Below the pieces are notes generated by a model that saw only the letters and a program-made list of their open reading frames with translations, ran no database searches and had not been told where the DNA came from. From Alistipes senegalensis JC50 (lineage in GTDB: Bacteria; Bacteroidota; Bacteroidia; Bacteroidales; Rikenellaceae), in contig NZ_CP102252.1 in assembly GCF_025145645.1 (NCBI RefSeq), positions 2,108,001-2,172,000 on the forward strand: a DNA stretch of 64,000 bases, given 5' to 3'. The translations under genes were made by a program, and so were the position numbers. Of this stretch, positions 44,060 through 54,500 are shown piece by piece (position 1 is the stretch's first letter; each line of letters begins with the position of its first letter).

Positions 44060-46624
44060 ATGATGATGAAATACATGAAACTGATCGCGGTCGTCTGTGC
44101 GGCAGCATGGGCGGTCGCCTCGACGCCCGAAAGTTATGCGGGGCCCCGCAAGCGTGCGAAGGAGGGAAAGGAACAGACCGTCCGGAAAACGCCCTACGAA
44201 AAACTTTTCGACGGCAGGAAACACACGACCGCCGTCGGCGAGCTGGTCACCCTGCACAAGATCGACGGCAAGGTCTTCTTCGAGATTCCGTTGGCCTCGA
44301 TGGGGCGGGATATGCTGCTGGGAACGACCCCCGCATCGACGATGTACGTGCGCGGATGCGTCGCAGGGCTCCGGCAGCAGGCGCCGATGCACGTCGCGTT
44401 CAATCTGGAGGACAGCACCGTGGTTCTGGTGCGGCGGAACGACGCCTGGCTGCGGAAGGGCGTTTCGGAGCGCGTCGGGACGGCCGTCGCCGCGGTCGGC
44501 TGCGACAACATCGTGGGGCAATACCGGATCAAGGTCTGCAACGACGACCGGACGGCCGTGGTGATCGACGCCACGGAGCTCTTTTGCACGGACATTCCGG
44601 AACTCTCCCCGATCGGCGAAGGATACGATCCGTTCGATATTTCGGCCGTGATGAAGACCGGCCTGACCCGCGTGACCGATGTCCGGAGCTTGAACGGCGA
44701 ACTTTACGTCTGCACTTCGACGCAGTACAGCGTGAGCGAATGGCGGTTCATCTTTCCGGTGGCCGTCAATCTGCCCGTGGATGTGGATGTCGTCTTCTCG
44801 CTCGTTCCCATGCCCGAGGAAAGCATGCGGCCCCGGCCGGCTGACGACCGTATCGGCCTGTTCACGATCGAAAAGAAGGTGCTCTCCGAGGAGGGCGGGC
44901 CTGTCGGCGAGGTGAAGTACGCCGCACGCTGGAACATCGTTCCGGCGGATACGGCGGCCTACCTGCGCGGCGAGCTCACGGACCCGGTGCGCCCGATCAC
45001 GATGTACATGGACCCGAATATGCCCGAGACGTGGCGCGAGCCGGTGAAGCGCGGCATTCTGAGCTGGAACAGGGCTTTCGAGAAGGCCGGGTTCCGGGAG
45101 GTGATCCGCGTGGAGGACTTCCCGAAGGACGATCCCGCGTTCAATCCCTACGGCATCAACACCTCGTGCGTCTGGTACGCTCCGTCGAACATCGAGAATG
45201 CCGAAGGACACTTCTGGACCGACCCCCGCACGGGCGAGATCCGCGGCGCCACGATGGTCCTGCACCAGCACGTCGCCGCGAAGATCAACCGCTGGCGTTT
45301 CGTGCAGACGGCGCAGATCGACCCCCGGGTCCGCAACGTCGTGATGCCCCGGGAGGTGATGGACGAGTCGCTGGCCTATGTCGCCGCGCATGAGATGGGC
45401 CACTGCCTGGGGCTCGCCCACAACATGGCCGGATCGTCGGCCATCCCGGTCGATTCGCTGCGCTCGGCGACGTTCACGCAGAAATACGGCACGACGGCTT
45501 CGATCATGGATTACGCCCGTTTCAACTACGTGGCGCAGCCCGGCGACGAGGGCGTGCGGCTCACGCCGCCCGAGATGGGCGTTTACGACGAGTATGCCAT
45601 CGGCTGGCTTTACCGGTTCGTGCCCGACGCCGCGCAGGAGCGGGCGACGCTCGATGCGTGGATCGCCCGGCATGCCGGCGACCCGATGTGCCGGTACGCC
45701 GCATTGCAGGACGCATCGTTCAATCGTTTCGACCCCTCGGCTCTGGGCGAGGACCTGGGCGACGACGCGATCCGCGCCGGAGAGTACGGCATCCGCAATC
45801 TGAAATATATCATGGACAACCTGCCGTCGTGGATAGGCCCGGACAACGACCCCGACGGGGCGTACCGCAAGAGCGTGGAGACCAAGCTGCTGAAACAGTA
45901 TCAGCTCTATCTGGAAACGGTGTGGCGCAACGTGGGCGGAATCTACGTCTACAACCGCGGGGACCGTCCCGACGGAGCGCGCTACAAGTGCGTGCCCCGC
46001 GAGGTGCAGAAGCGTTCGGTGGAGTGGGTGTTCGGACAGTTGCTCGGCTGCGAGCAGCTCCAGAATCCCGAGGTGTACGAGAAATTCTCCATCAACGTCC
46101 CCTCGCCGCTCAAGGCCGTGAACCTGATCATGGGCAGCCTGGGGCTCTCTTACGATATGCTGGCTTACTGCAATGTCCTGTCGGACGATCCCTACACGCT
46201 GGAGGAGCTTTTCGACGACATCTACGAGAACGGCTGGAAGAACAGCATCGAGAACCGCAAGCTGACCGCCGCGGACAAGCTCTTGCAGCGCGGCCTGCTG
46301 AGAGGTTCCGAACTGCGTATCGCCGGTGTGGGCGGAACCCGTCTGGGCGCGCTTTCGTCCGACAACGGGTTCGGGGACTTTCCCGAGACCGTAGCCGGCA
46401 TCGTGCCGGACGGCGAAGCGCCGCTTCGCTCCTATGTGCAGCCGATCGTCCCCGGCACCACGCAAAAGCTGTACAGCATGGACGACGAACAGACGCTGAA
46501 ATTGCTGAAAAAACTGAAGACGCTGTTGGAAAAGCGGGTTGTCGATGCGGCCGATCCCGCCGACATCCCGTTCTACCGGGCCCAACTTTTCTCCGTCAAC
46601 AAATTATTGAAACCGAAAAAATAA
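44060..46624 (+). CDS. Exported zinc metalloprotease, metzincin type (second paralogue)
   Basis: This 854-aa protein is colinear with its neighbours. It has a signal peptide (MKLIAVVCAAAWAVASTPESYA) after three possible ATG starts (44060, 44063, 44066). Near the mature N-terminus is PYEKLF. The zinc site is HEMGHCLGLAH at residues 444-454, followed by the Met-turn SIMDYARFNYVAQPGD. It differs most from the other two in the first 250 residues, where the substrate-facing DUF5118 and DUF5117 domains lie. That fits a family in which cleavage preference has diversified. The catalytic residues look intact. Confidence 0.9.
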   Translation: MMMKYMKLIAVVCAAAWAVASTPESYAGPRKRAKEGKEQTVRKTPYEKLFDGRKHTTAVGELVTLHKIDGKVFFEIPLASMGRDMLLGTTPASTMYVRGCVAGLRQQAPMHVAFNLEDSTVVLVRRNDAWLRKGVSERVGTAVAAVGCDNIVGQYRIKVCNDDRTAVVIDATELFCTDIPELSPIGEGYDPFDISAVMKTGLTRVTDVRSLNGELYVCTSTQYSVSEWRFIFPVAVNLPVDVDVVFSLVPMPEESMRPRPADDRIGLFTIEKKVLSEEGGPVGEVKYAARWNIVPADTAAYLRGELTDPVRPITMYMDPNMPETWREPVKRGILSWNRAFEKAGFREVIRVEDFPKDDPAFNPYGINTSCVWYAPSNIENAEGHFWTDPRTGEIRGATMVLHQHVAAKINRWRFVQTAQIDPRVRNVVMPREVMDESLAYVAAHEMGHCLGLAHNMAGSSAIPVDSLRSATFTQKYGTTASIMDYARFNYVAQPGDEGVRLTPPEMGVYDEYAIGWLYRFVPDAAQERATLDAWIARHAGDPMCRYAALQDASFNRFDPSALGEDLGDDAIRAGEYGIRNLKYIMDNLPSWIGPDNDPDGAYRKSVETKLLKQYQLYLETVWRNVGGIYVYNRGDRPDGARYKCVPREVQKRSVEWVFGQLLGCEQLQNPEVYEKFSINVPSPLKAVNLIMGSLGLSYDMLAYCNVLSDDPYTLEELFDDIYENGWKNSIENRKLTAADKLLQRGLLRGSELRIAGVGGTRLGALSSDNGFGDFPETVAGIVPDGEAPLRSYVQPIVPGTTQKLYSMDDEQTLKLLKKLKTLLEKRVVDAADPADIPFYRAQLFSVNKLLKPKK

Positions 46625-46636
46625 AACCACGCTAAA

Positions 46637-49312
46637 ATGAAGAAGACTCTCTTTATCTGCATGCTCCTTGCGACGGCCCTGCTGTATGCCCAGCCGTCGG
46701 CGGCCAAGAGCAAAAAGAAAAAAACGGCCAAGACCGAGCAAAGCCAGGCCGACACGGTCAAAAAGAAAAAGATCTCGCCCTACGAAAAGCTGTTCAGGGG
46801 CAAGAAGTGCGTGAAGGCCGGCGAGGGCTTTATGACCCTGCACATCGTGGGCAGCAAGCTCTACTTCGAGATGCCCCTCGCCGAGATGGGCAAGGAGATG
46901 CTGCTGGCCACGACCGTGACCGAGACCACCGACAACACGGTGGCCATAAACGGCTACAAGGCCAAGACGCCCCTGCACATTTCGTTCTCGCTGGGCGACA
47001 GCGTGGTTTACATGCACCGGATCAACTCCCGCGTGAGCTACGATACCGACGACGAGCGGATGCGCAGTGTCGCCGGCCGGAACTACGGCAATCCGATCGT
47101 GTCGAGCTACAAGCTGCTGGCCTACAACCGGGACAGCACGGCCGTGGTGTTCGACATGAGCAACCTGTTCAACGGCAGCGACAATTCGACCTCCCCGATC
47201 CAGGAGGGCGGCTTCCCGATCCTCCTGCGTGCCTCGGCCAACAAGTCCACCGTGGATATTTACGATGTCAAGTCGTTCGAGGACAACGTCGCCGTCAAGA
47301 CTTCGATGACCTACAACGTGAGCGCGAAATCCGTGCTGGGCGGGACGCTCTTCTCCGACAAACCCGTGACGCTCAAGGTGACGCGCACGCTGATGCTGCT
47401 GCCCGAGGAGCCGATGAAGCCGCGTATCTCCGATTCGCGCGTGGGAGTTTTCCTCACCCTGAAGCAGCACATTCCGGCCGACGGCGAGGAACTGGTTGAC
47501 TACTCGCTGGCCAACCGCTGGCGGCTGATTCCCTCGGACAAGGAGGCTTACGCCCGCGGCGAGCTCGTGGTTCCGGAGAAGCGGATCGTCTTCTACGTCG
47601 ATACGCTCTTCCCCAAACAATGGGTGGCACCCATCAAGGAGGGCGCCTTGCGCTGGAACAAGGCTTTCGAAAAGATCGGTTTCAAGGATGCGGTCGTGGT
47701 GCGTGATTTCCCGGCCGACGACCCGAAGTTCGATCCCGACAACCTCAAATACTCGTGCATCCGCTACGTCCCCTCGGCCGTCGCCAACGCTATGGGCCCC
47801 TCGTGGGTGGACCCCCGCACGGGCGAGATTCTCAACGCCTCGGTGCTGGTTTACAACAATGTGATCAAGATGCTGACCCAGTGGCGTTTCGTGCAGACGG
47901 CGCAGGTCGATCCCCGGGTGCGTGCCAAGACGCTGCCCGAAGATGTCGTCTACGAGTCGCTGGCCTATGTGGTGGCGCACGAGGTGGGCCATACGCTGGG
48001 CCTGATGCACAACATGGCCGCTTCGGCAGCCTATCCCGTCGAGAAGCTCCGCGACCCGGCCTTCACGCAGAAATACGGCACCACGCCCTCGATCATGGAC
48101 TATGCGCGCTTCAACTACGTGGCGCAGCCGACCGACAAGGGCGTGAAGCTGACGCCTCCCGAGCTGGGCGAGTACGATTACTACGTCATCAAGTGGCTCT
48201 ACTCCTACCTGCCGGGCGACAAGAGCGCCCGCGAGGAGGCCGAGACGCTCGAAACGTGGGTGGACGAGAAGGCCGGCGATCCCATGTACCGCTACGGCAA
48301 GCAGCAGGTGGCCAGCCGTTACGATCCCTCGGCCTTGGAGGAGGATCTGGGCGACGACCCGCTGAAAGCCAGCCAGTACGGTATCAAGAACCTGCAATAC
48401 ATCTCGTCGCATCTCAACGAGTGGATCACCGACGATCCCACGGGCGAGCACCGCAAGGCATTCTACGACCAGATCGCCAAACAGTATGCGCGTTACGTGA
48501 ACAACGTGCTTTATAACGTGGGCGGCATCTACCTCACCGAAGCCAAGGACGGCACCAAGGCCCGGCGCTTCGAATCGGTTCCCCGCCAGCGGCAGAAGGA
48601 GTCGCTCCGCTGGGTCCTGAAACAGATCAGTTCGAACGAGTGGCTCGACAACGACGACATCTGCCGGCGCTTCGGTCTGAACATGAAGTATTCGCCCGAG
48701 ATCAACAACGCGCTGGCCGCGACGCTGACCAAGCTCTACATGAACGTGACCCTTTCGTCGTTCGTCGCCGGGAAGGACCCCTACACCGTGGCCGAGTTTT
48801 TCGGCGACCTCTATACGGGCGTGTGGGACAGCGCGATCAACAACCGCAGGCTCACCAACGGCGACAAGATCGTCCAGAAGGCCGTCGTCAAGATGATGGG
48901 CACTGCGGCCAGCGCCGTCGGTGCGAAGAAACCCTCGTCGCTGGCCGACGGCATGGTCAGCTTCGAGGAGGCTTATGCCCCCTCCGTCGATCGGATACTG
49001 CTCTACGGACTGGACGAGGGAGGACAGGCCGCACAGTTCGAATCGGAACTGCGGCGTATCGAGGAGGAGCAGGGCAGCCGCTATGTGGCCGAACGTCTTT
49101 TCGAACGGAATTTCGGCTACGGCTACGCCTGGCAGAACTGGGTGCGCTCGACGGTGATCGACGAGGCTCCGGTCTATTATCTGGAGATGATGCTCAAAGT
49201 CCGGTCGCTGCTCGCTCGGCGGGTCGATACCGCTCCCGTGCAGGATCGTCCCCACTACAAGGCGATGCTTTACGCCGTCACCCAGATGATCGACCAGACG
49301 GATTACAAGTAA
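46637..49312 (+). CDS. Exported zinc metalloprotease, metzincin type (third paralogue)
   Basis: This 891-aa protein has a signal peptide (MKKTLFICMLLATALLYAQPSAA), then a very Lys-rich linker (KSKKKKTAKTEQ and VKKKKISPYEKLF) that the other two lack in this form. The zinc site HEVGHTLGLMH is at residues 448-458 and the Met-turn is SIMDYARFNYVAQPTD. The three copies place the zinc site within four residues of each other, so they derive from tandem duplication of a full-length gene. This copy is closest to the first in the central part (RFPADDPKFDPDNLKYSCIRYVPS-like segment). It is the last gene of the operon; a hairpin follows at 49346. Confidence 0.9.
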   Translation: MKKTLFICMLLATALLYAQPSAAKSKKKKTAKTEQSQADTVKKKKISPYEKLFRGKKCVKAGEGFMTLHIVGSKLYFEMPLAEMGKEMLLATTVTETTDNTVAINGYKAKTPLHISFSLGDSVVYMHRINSRVSYDTDDERMRSVAGRNYGNPIVSSYKLLAYNRDSTAVVFDMSNLFNGSDNSTSPIQEGGFPILLRASANKSTVDIYDVKSFEDNVAVKTSMTYNVSAKSVLGGTLFSDKPVTLKVTRTLMLLPEEPMKPRISDSRVGVFLTLKQHIPADGEELVDYSLANRWRLIPSDKEAYARGELVVPEKRIVFYVDTLFPKQWVAPIKEGALRWNKAFEKIGFKDAVVVRDFPADDPKFDPDNLKYSCIRYVPSAVANAMGPSWVDPRTGEILNASVLVYNNVIKMLTQWRFVQTAQVDPRVRAKTLPEDVVYESLAYVVAHEVGHTLGLMHNMAASAAYPVEKLRDPAFTQKYGTTPSIMDYARFNYVAQPTDKGVKLTPPELGEYDYYVIKWLYSYLPGDKSAREEAETLETWVDEKAGDPMYRYGKQQVASRYDPSALEEDLGDDPLKASQYGIKNLQYISSHLNEWITDDPTGEHRKAFYDQIAKQYARYVNNVLYNVGGIYLTEAKDGTKARRFESVPRQRQKESLRWVLKQISSNEWLDNDDICRRFGLNMKYSPEINNALAATLTKLYMNVTLSSFVAGKDPYTVAEFFGDLYTGVWDSAINNRRLTNGDKIVQKAVVKMMGTAASAVGAKKPSSLADGMVSFEEAYAPSVDRILLYGLDEGGQAAQFESELRRIEEEQGSRYVAERLFERNFGYGYAWQNWVRSTVIDEAPVYYLEMMLKVRSLLARRVDTAPVQDRPHYKAMLYAVTQMIDQTDYK

Positions 49313-49345
49313 TATGTGAATCCGCTGCGATGAAATGCCGGACCG

Positions 49346-49395
49346 GAAAGGCCGCATTCGTACTGCTCCTCGCGGGCGGCACGGTGCGGCCTTTC
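49346..49395. terminator. Possible terminator between protease and AraC genes
   Basis: Arms GAAAGGCCGCA (49346-49356) and TGCGGCCTTTC (49385-49395) are perfectly complementary over 11 bp with a 28-base loop, in the gap between the convergent protease (+) and AraC (-) genes. The loop is longer than usual and no strong T-run follows. Confidence 0.45.
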
Positions 49396-49447
49396 GCATG
49401 GGAGCGGGCCGCCGGGCATCCGGACGCCGGCCGGCGTTGGCCGACGG

Positions 49448-50368
49448 CTATTTCCCCGTCCGGTAGGCGGTCGGGGTGAGGCCGGTGTGCTCCTTGAAAT
49501 ATTTGCCGAAGAACGACTGGTTGGGAAAGCTGAGGTAATAGGCCACCTCCTGAATGCTCATCGTGGAGTATTTCAGGAGGTTTTTCGCTTCGAGCACGAC
49601 GTAGTCGTCGATCCAGTCCGAGGCCGTGCGGCCCGTCGTCTTGCGGATGATCGTCGTCAGGTATTTGGGCGTCAGGTGCAGCTGCGCGGCGTAGAACCCG
49701 ACCGAGCGGTGCTGCATGTAGTGCCTGGCCAGCTCCTTCATGAACTGGTTGAAATACTCCTCGTTGCGGCTGCGGGCCGAGGCGGGCAGGACGGCCGCCG
49801 CCGAGATGTGGCGGTCGATGACGCGGCAGACCTTGTAGGCCAGCGTGCGGATGACCGAGCGCATGACCTCGTCGGAATAGAGGTCCGTGCGCGGTGCGGC
49901 CCCTTCGGCGTCGATCTCGGCGAACGACCGCGTGATGCCGTTCCACTCCTCTTCGGTCAGCCGCAGGCAGGGCTGCTCCTCGACGCAGAGGAACAGCCGC
50001 GACAGCAGTTTGAAGTCGATGTTGATGCGCCGGATGAACTCCTCCTCGCACATCACGGCGTAGACCGAGGATTCGCGCTCGACGGACTCCATTTGCAGGA
50101 TCGAGCCGGGAAGGTGTACGAAGAGCGTCCGTTCTTTCAGCGTGTGGTGCCGCAGCCCCGAGGTGAAGGTGATCGAACCTTTGGAACAAAAAACGATGGC
50201 GAAGGCGTTCAGACGGGTCGGGTAGCGGAACAGGCCGATGTTGAATTCGTCCGTCACATCGACGCGCGAAGCGATCACGCAGCCATCGTAATAGAGGTCT
50301 CCCGGGCGCAGGGTGTTGGCTTCGAGAAGCGTGGCGAGCGAGAAACTCCGGATGTTCTTTTCGTTCAT
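49448..50368 (-). CDS. AraC-family transcriptional regulator
   Basis: This 306-aa protein has an N-terminal cupin-like sensing region (about residues 20-125, ending near LFVHLPGSILQM) and a C-terminal double HTH (about 205-306: YAAQLHLTPKYLTTIIRKTTGRTASDWI, then SIQEVAYYLSFPNQSFFGKYFKEHTGLTP). It is transcribed divergently from the RND efflux operon with 153 bases between start codons, so it is the likely regulator of that pump. The -7 element TATATTTG lies about 20 bases upstream of its ATG. Confidence 0.93.
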   Translation of the reverse strand: MNEKNIRSFSLATLLEANTLRPGDLYYDGCVIASRVDVTDEFNIGLFRYPTRLNAFAIVFCSKGSITFTSGLRHHTLKERTLFVHLPGSILQMESVERESSVYAVMCEEEFIRRINIDFKLLSRLFLCVEEQPCLRLTEEEWNGITRSFAEIDAEGAAPRTDLYSDEVMRSVIRTLAYKVCRVIDRHISAAAVLPASARSRNEEYFNQFMKELARHYMQHRSVGFYAAQLHLTPKYLTTIIRKTTGRTASDWIDDYVVLEAKNLLKYSTMSIQEVAYYLSFPNQSFFGKYFKEHTGLTPTAYRTGK

Positions 50369-50387
50369 TTTATGCTTGATTTTTTCG

Positions 50388-50395
50388 CAAATATA
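50388..50395 (-). promoter_or_regulatory. -7 promoter element for the AraC gene
   Basis: On the - strand the sequence reads TATATTTG, an exact match to TAnnTTTG, about 20 bases upstream of the AraC start at 50368. No clear -33 is visible. For the divergent efflux operon only a poor match (GAACTTTG near 50493-50500) is seen, which fits a promoter that needs an activator. Confidence 0.5.
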
Positions 50396-50521
50396 GTAAA
50401 TCGGGAAACGGTTTTTCGCCGAAAGGTACGAAATCGAACCAATCGGCGAATTTAACCGACACGGCGGCCTTTTTCAAGAGCCCCTAAAAGGAGAACTTTG
50501 CATCGAGAAAATGCGAAATCC

Positions 50522-51535
50522 ATGAAACGAACGATCCTTGCAGCCGCGCTGCTTATGGCCGCGGGCTGTTCATCCCCCGAAAAGGCCCGGACGGTCGATC
50601 CGCTGCGGGTCGCAACCGTCGCCGCCGCACCTTCGGCCGATGCCGGAGCCGCGGTTTATGTCGGCACGATCGAGGAGGAGGCGTCGGCCTCCCTGAGCTT
50701 CCCGGTTCCCGGAACCGTCGCCCGCACCTTCGCGGACGAGGGGCAGCGGGTGCGTCAGGGGCAGCTGCTGGCCGAGCTCGACCCCACCTCGGCGCGCCGG
50801 ACCTTCGAGGCCGCCGAAGCGGCCCTGAACCAGGCGAAGGATGCCTGCGAGCGTCTGCGGCAGCTTCACGACGCCGAGAGCCTGCCCGAAATCCAGTGGG
50901 TCGAGGCGCAGACGCGGCTTCGTCAGGCCGAATCGGCCTTCGGAATCGCCCGGAAGAACCTCGAAGACTGTTCGCTGAGCGCGCCTTTCGCGGGCGTCGT
51001 GGGCCGGCGGCAGGCATCGGCCGGAGAAAATGTGCTGCCGGGCGTTCCGGTGATGACGCTGCTGCGGATCGGGAGCGTCAAGGTGCGCTTCTCGGTGCCC
51101 GAGCAGGAGATCGCCGGGCTCGGGGCGGAGAGCCGCATCGGGGTCGTCGTCGCCGCACTGGGCGACCGTGCCTTCACGGCCGGGCGGATCGAGAAGAGCG
51201 CCGTGGCGAACCCCGCGGCCCATACCTACGACGTGCGGGCGACGCTTCCGAACGACGGGGGCGAGCTGCTGCCGGGCATGGTGTGCCGTGTGACGGTTTC
51301 GCCGGCCGGAGCCGCCGAGGAGATCGTCGTGCCGGTGCGCGCCGTGCAGCAGGCCGGCGACGGCAGCCGCTTCGTATGGACGGTGCGCGGCGATTCGGCC
51401 GTGCGCACGGCCGTCACGACGGGGCGTCTGGTGAACGACGGCATCGTGCTGACCGGGGGCGTCGCTGCGGGCGACCGCGTCGTCGTGGACGGCATGCAGA
51501 AGATCGGCGAAGGCAGTAAAGTGACGGAGCGATGA
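50522..51535 (+). CDS. RND efflux periplasmic adaptor lipoprotein
   Basis: This 337-aa membrane-fusion protein starts at 50522 (MKRTILAAALLMAAGC, lipobox MAAGC). It has a split lipoyl domain (SFPVPGTVARTFADEGQRVRQGQLLAELD and CSLSAPFAGVVGRRQASAGENV), an alpha hairpin at about residues 90-135, a beta barrel and a membrane-proximal domain (EIVVPVRAVQQAGDGSRFVWTV, then GRLVNDGIVLTGGVAAGDRVVVDGMQKI). It couples the RND pump to its TolC-type channel. Its stop codon overlaps the pump start (ATGA). Confidence 0.94.
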   Translation: MKRTILAAALLMAAGCSSPEKARTVDPLRVATVAAAPSADAGAAVYVGTIEEEASASLSFPVPGTVARTFADEGQRVRQGQLLAELDPTSARRTFEAAEAALNQAKDACERLRQLHDAESLPEIQWVEAQTRLRQAESAFGIARKNLEDCSLSAPFAGVVGRRQASAGENVLPGVPVMTLLRIGSVKVRFSVPEQEIAGLGAESRIGVVVAALGDRAFTAGRIEKSAVANPAAHTYDVRATLPNDGGELLPGMVCRVTVSPAGAAEEIVVPVRAVQQAGDGSRFVWTVRGDSAVRTAVTTGRLVNDGIVLTGGVAAGDRVVVDGMQKIGEGSKVTER

Positions 51536-54500
51536 AAGGTTCGAACAACGTGATCGCATGGTCGATGCGCAATTTCCGCATCACTTTCCTGCTCGTCGGG
51601 TGCCTCTTCGTGTTCGGCATCTACGGGCTGGTGCGCATTCCCAAGCAGGAGTTTCCCGAATATACGATCCGGCAGGGCGTCGTCGTGGGAATCTATCCGG
51701 GCGCCACGAGCGAGGAGGTCGAAGAGCAGCTGGCCGAACCGCTGGAGCAGTTCCTGATGACCTATAAGGAGGTGAAGCGTCCGAAGACCACCTCCACCTC
51801 GCAGAACGGCATGTGCTATGTGATGGTCGAGCTGGAGGACGACGTGAACGACAAGGACGAGGTCTGGTCGAAGATCAAGCACGGGCTGGCGTCGTTCAAG
51901 ATGCAGCTGCCCTCGGGCGTCGCGGCGCTCGTCGTGAACGACGATTTCGGCGACACCTCGGCGCTGCTCATCACCCTCGAATCGGATACGCGCTCCTACC
52001 GCGAGCTGAAAGGCTATATGGACGACCTGAGCGACCGCCTGCGGCGCATCGAGTCGGTTTCGAACCTGCGTCCCTACGGCGTGCAGTCGGAGCAGATTTC
52101 GGTCTACGTCGATCGGGAGCGGCTGGCGGCCTACGGCATCGGCGAGAAGGTGATCTCCGCGGCGCTGGCCTCGCAGGGGCTCACGCCGCTGGGCGGTGCG
52201 GTGAGCAATGCCGAGACCGAGACGCCGATCCACATCGCACCCTCGCTGGCCGGGGAGCGGGAGGTCGCCGAGCAGATCATCTGGAGCGACCCCGAGGGCC
52301 ACGTGCTGCGCGTGAAGGACGTGGCGCGCGTCGTCCGCGAATACGACGATCCGGACAGCTACATCCTCAACAACGGCCATCGCTGCGTCCTGCTGTCGAT
52401 GGAGATGCGTGCGGGATTCAACATCGTGGAGTACGGCCGGGAGGTGGACGAGGTGCTGCACGCCTTCATCGAAGAGGAGCTGCCCGCCGATGTCGAGGTG
52501 CAGCGCATCGCCGACCAGGCCAAGGTCGTCGGGGACTCCGTGCGCGGCTTCCTCCGCGACCTGTTCGTCGCTATGGCCATCATCATCGCCGTGATGATGC
52601 TCCTCTTTCCGCTGCGTTCGGCCATCGTCGCGGCCATCACCATCCCGCTCTCCACGTTTATCTCGGTGGGCGTCATGTATCTGTGCGGCATCCCGCTCAA
52701 CACGGTGACGCTGGCCGCGCTGATCGTCGTGCTGGGCATGATCGTCGATAACTCGATCGTGGTGATCGACGGCTATCTCGACTATCTCGGGCGGGGTTAT
52801 TCGCGCTGGTTCGCCGCCGTGGAGAGCGCCCGGGAGTTCTTTCCTTCGCTGCTGCTGGCCACGGTCTGCATCTGCATGATCTTCTATCCGATCCTCTTCA
52901 CGATGACGGGCATGTTCCGCGACTTCCTGACCTTCTTCCCGTGGACCATCACCATCAACCTGATGGTTTCGCTGCTGCTGGCCGTGCTGGTCATCCCGTT
53001 CCTCGAAATACTCATCATCCCCAACGTGCAGCCGCGCAGGGAGGATCGGAAATCCGTCACCGACCGGGTGCACGACTGTTACCGCCGGGTGCTGGCGTGG
53101 ACCTTCCGCCACGGCTGGCTGACCATCTCGGCGGGCGTCGCCTCGGTGGTGGTGTCGCTGCTGATCGCCACACAACTGAAACTGCGCATGGTGCCCTTCG
53201 CCGACCGCGACCAGTTCGCCGTGGAAATCTACCTGCGTCCCGACACGCCGCTGGAGCGCACGGAGGCCGTCGCCGACTCGGTTTACCGGGTGCTGCATGC
53301 CGACGGGCGGGTGAAGTCGGTCACCTCGTTCGTGGGGTGCTCGTCGCCGCGCTTCCAGATGAGCTACGCCCCGCAGATCGCGGGCAAGAACTACGCGCAG
53401 TTCATTGTCAACACCACGTCGGTGGACGATACGGAGGCCATTCTCGACGAGTACGCCGATGCCTGGGCCGAGCGTTTCCCCGAAGCCTACGTCAAGTTCA
53501 AACAGCTCGACTACCAGAACGTTCCCTCGCTCGAATTCCGCTTCTACGGCAGCGACATCGACTCGCTGCGCCTCTCGGCCGACCGGCTGATGGCCCGCAT
53601 GCGGCAGATGCCCGAGCTGGTGTGGGTGCACTCCGACTACGAAGATCCGCGCGCGGTCGTCGATGTGAGGCTCGATCCCGTCACGGCGCCCCAGCTGGGC
53701 ATCACGCGGACGCTCGCGGCCGTCAATCTGGCGCTGGCCGCCGGGGACGTGCCCGTGGGTTCGGTCTGGGAGGGCGACTACAAACTGCCCGTCGTGCTGA
53801 AAAACGACGCGCGGCAGGGCGAACGGTCGCTGGCCGACATCGGCGACACCTACCTCTCCTCGTCGGTGCCGGGGGTGAGCGTCCCCCTGCGGCAGGTCGC
53901 CGACGTGGAGCCCGTGTGGAGCCAGTCGAAGATCGTACACCGCAACGGCATGCGCTGCATCACCGTCTCGGCCGACCTGAAACGCGACGTCAACGCGATG
54001 CGGATGACTTCGCGGATCAATGAAGTGCTGAAAAACGAGATCGCGCTCCCGGCGGGCGTGGAGACCGAGTTGGGCGGCGCCCGCGAGTTCGACGCCGAGA
54101 CCATTCCGCCCATCGCGTCGGGACTGAGCATCTCGCTGGTCATCATCTTCTTCTTCATCCTCGTGAACTTCCGCAAGTTCGGTATCACGCTGGTCATTAT
54201 GGCCGCCATGTCGCTGTGCCTGTTCGGGGCCATGATCGGGCTGTGGATCGCCGACTTCACCATCGGGCTCACCTCGGTGCTGGGATTCATCACCCTGCTG
54301 GGCATGATCGTCCGCAACGTGATCTTGATGTACCAGCATGCCGAGGACAAGCGCAAGGTGTGCCGCTGGTCGGCGAAGCTGGCCGCCTACGACGCCGGCA
54401 AGCGCCGCATGGTCCCCATCTTCCTCACGACGGCCACCACGGCCGTGGGCGTCGTGCCGATGATGCTGGGCGGCAGTACATTCTGGGCCCCCGTGGGCCT

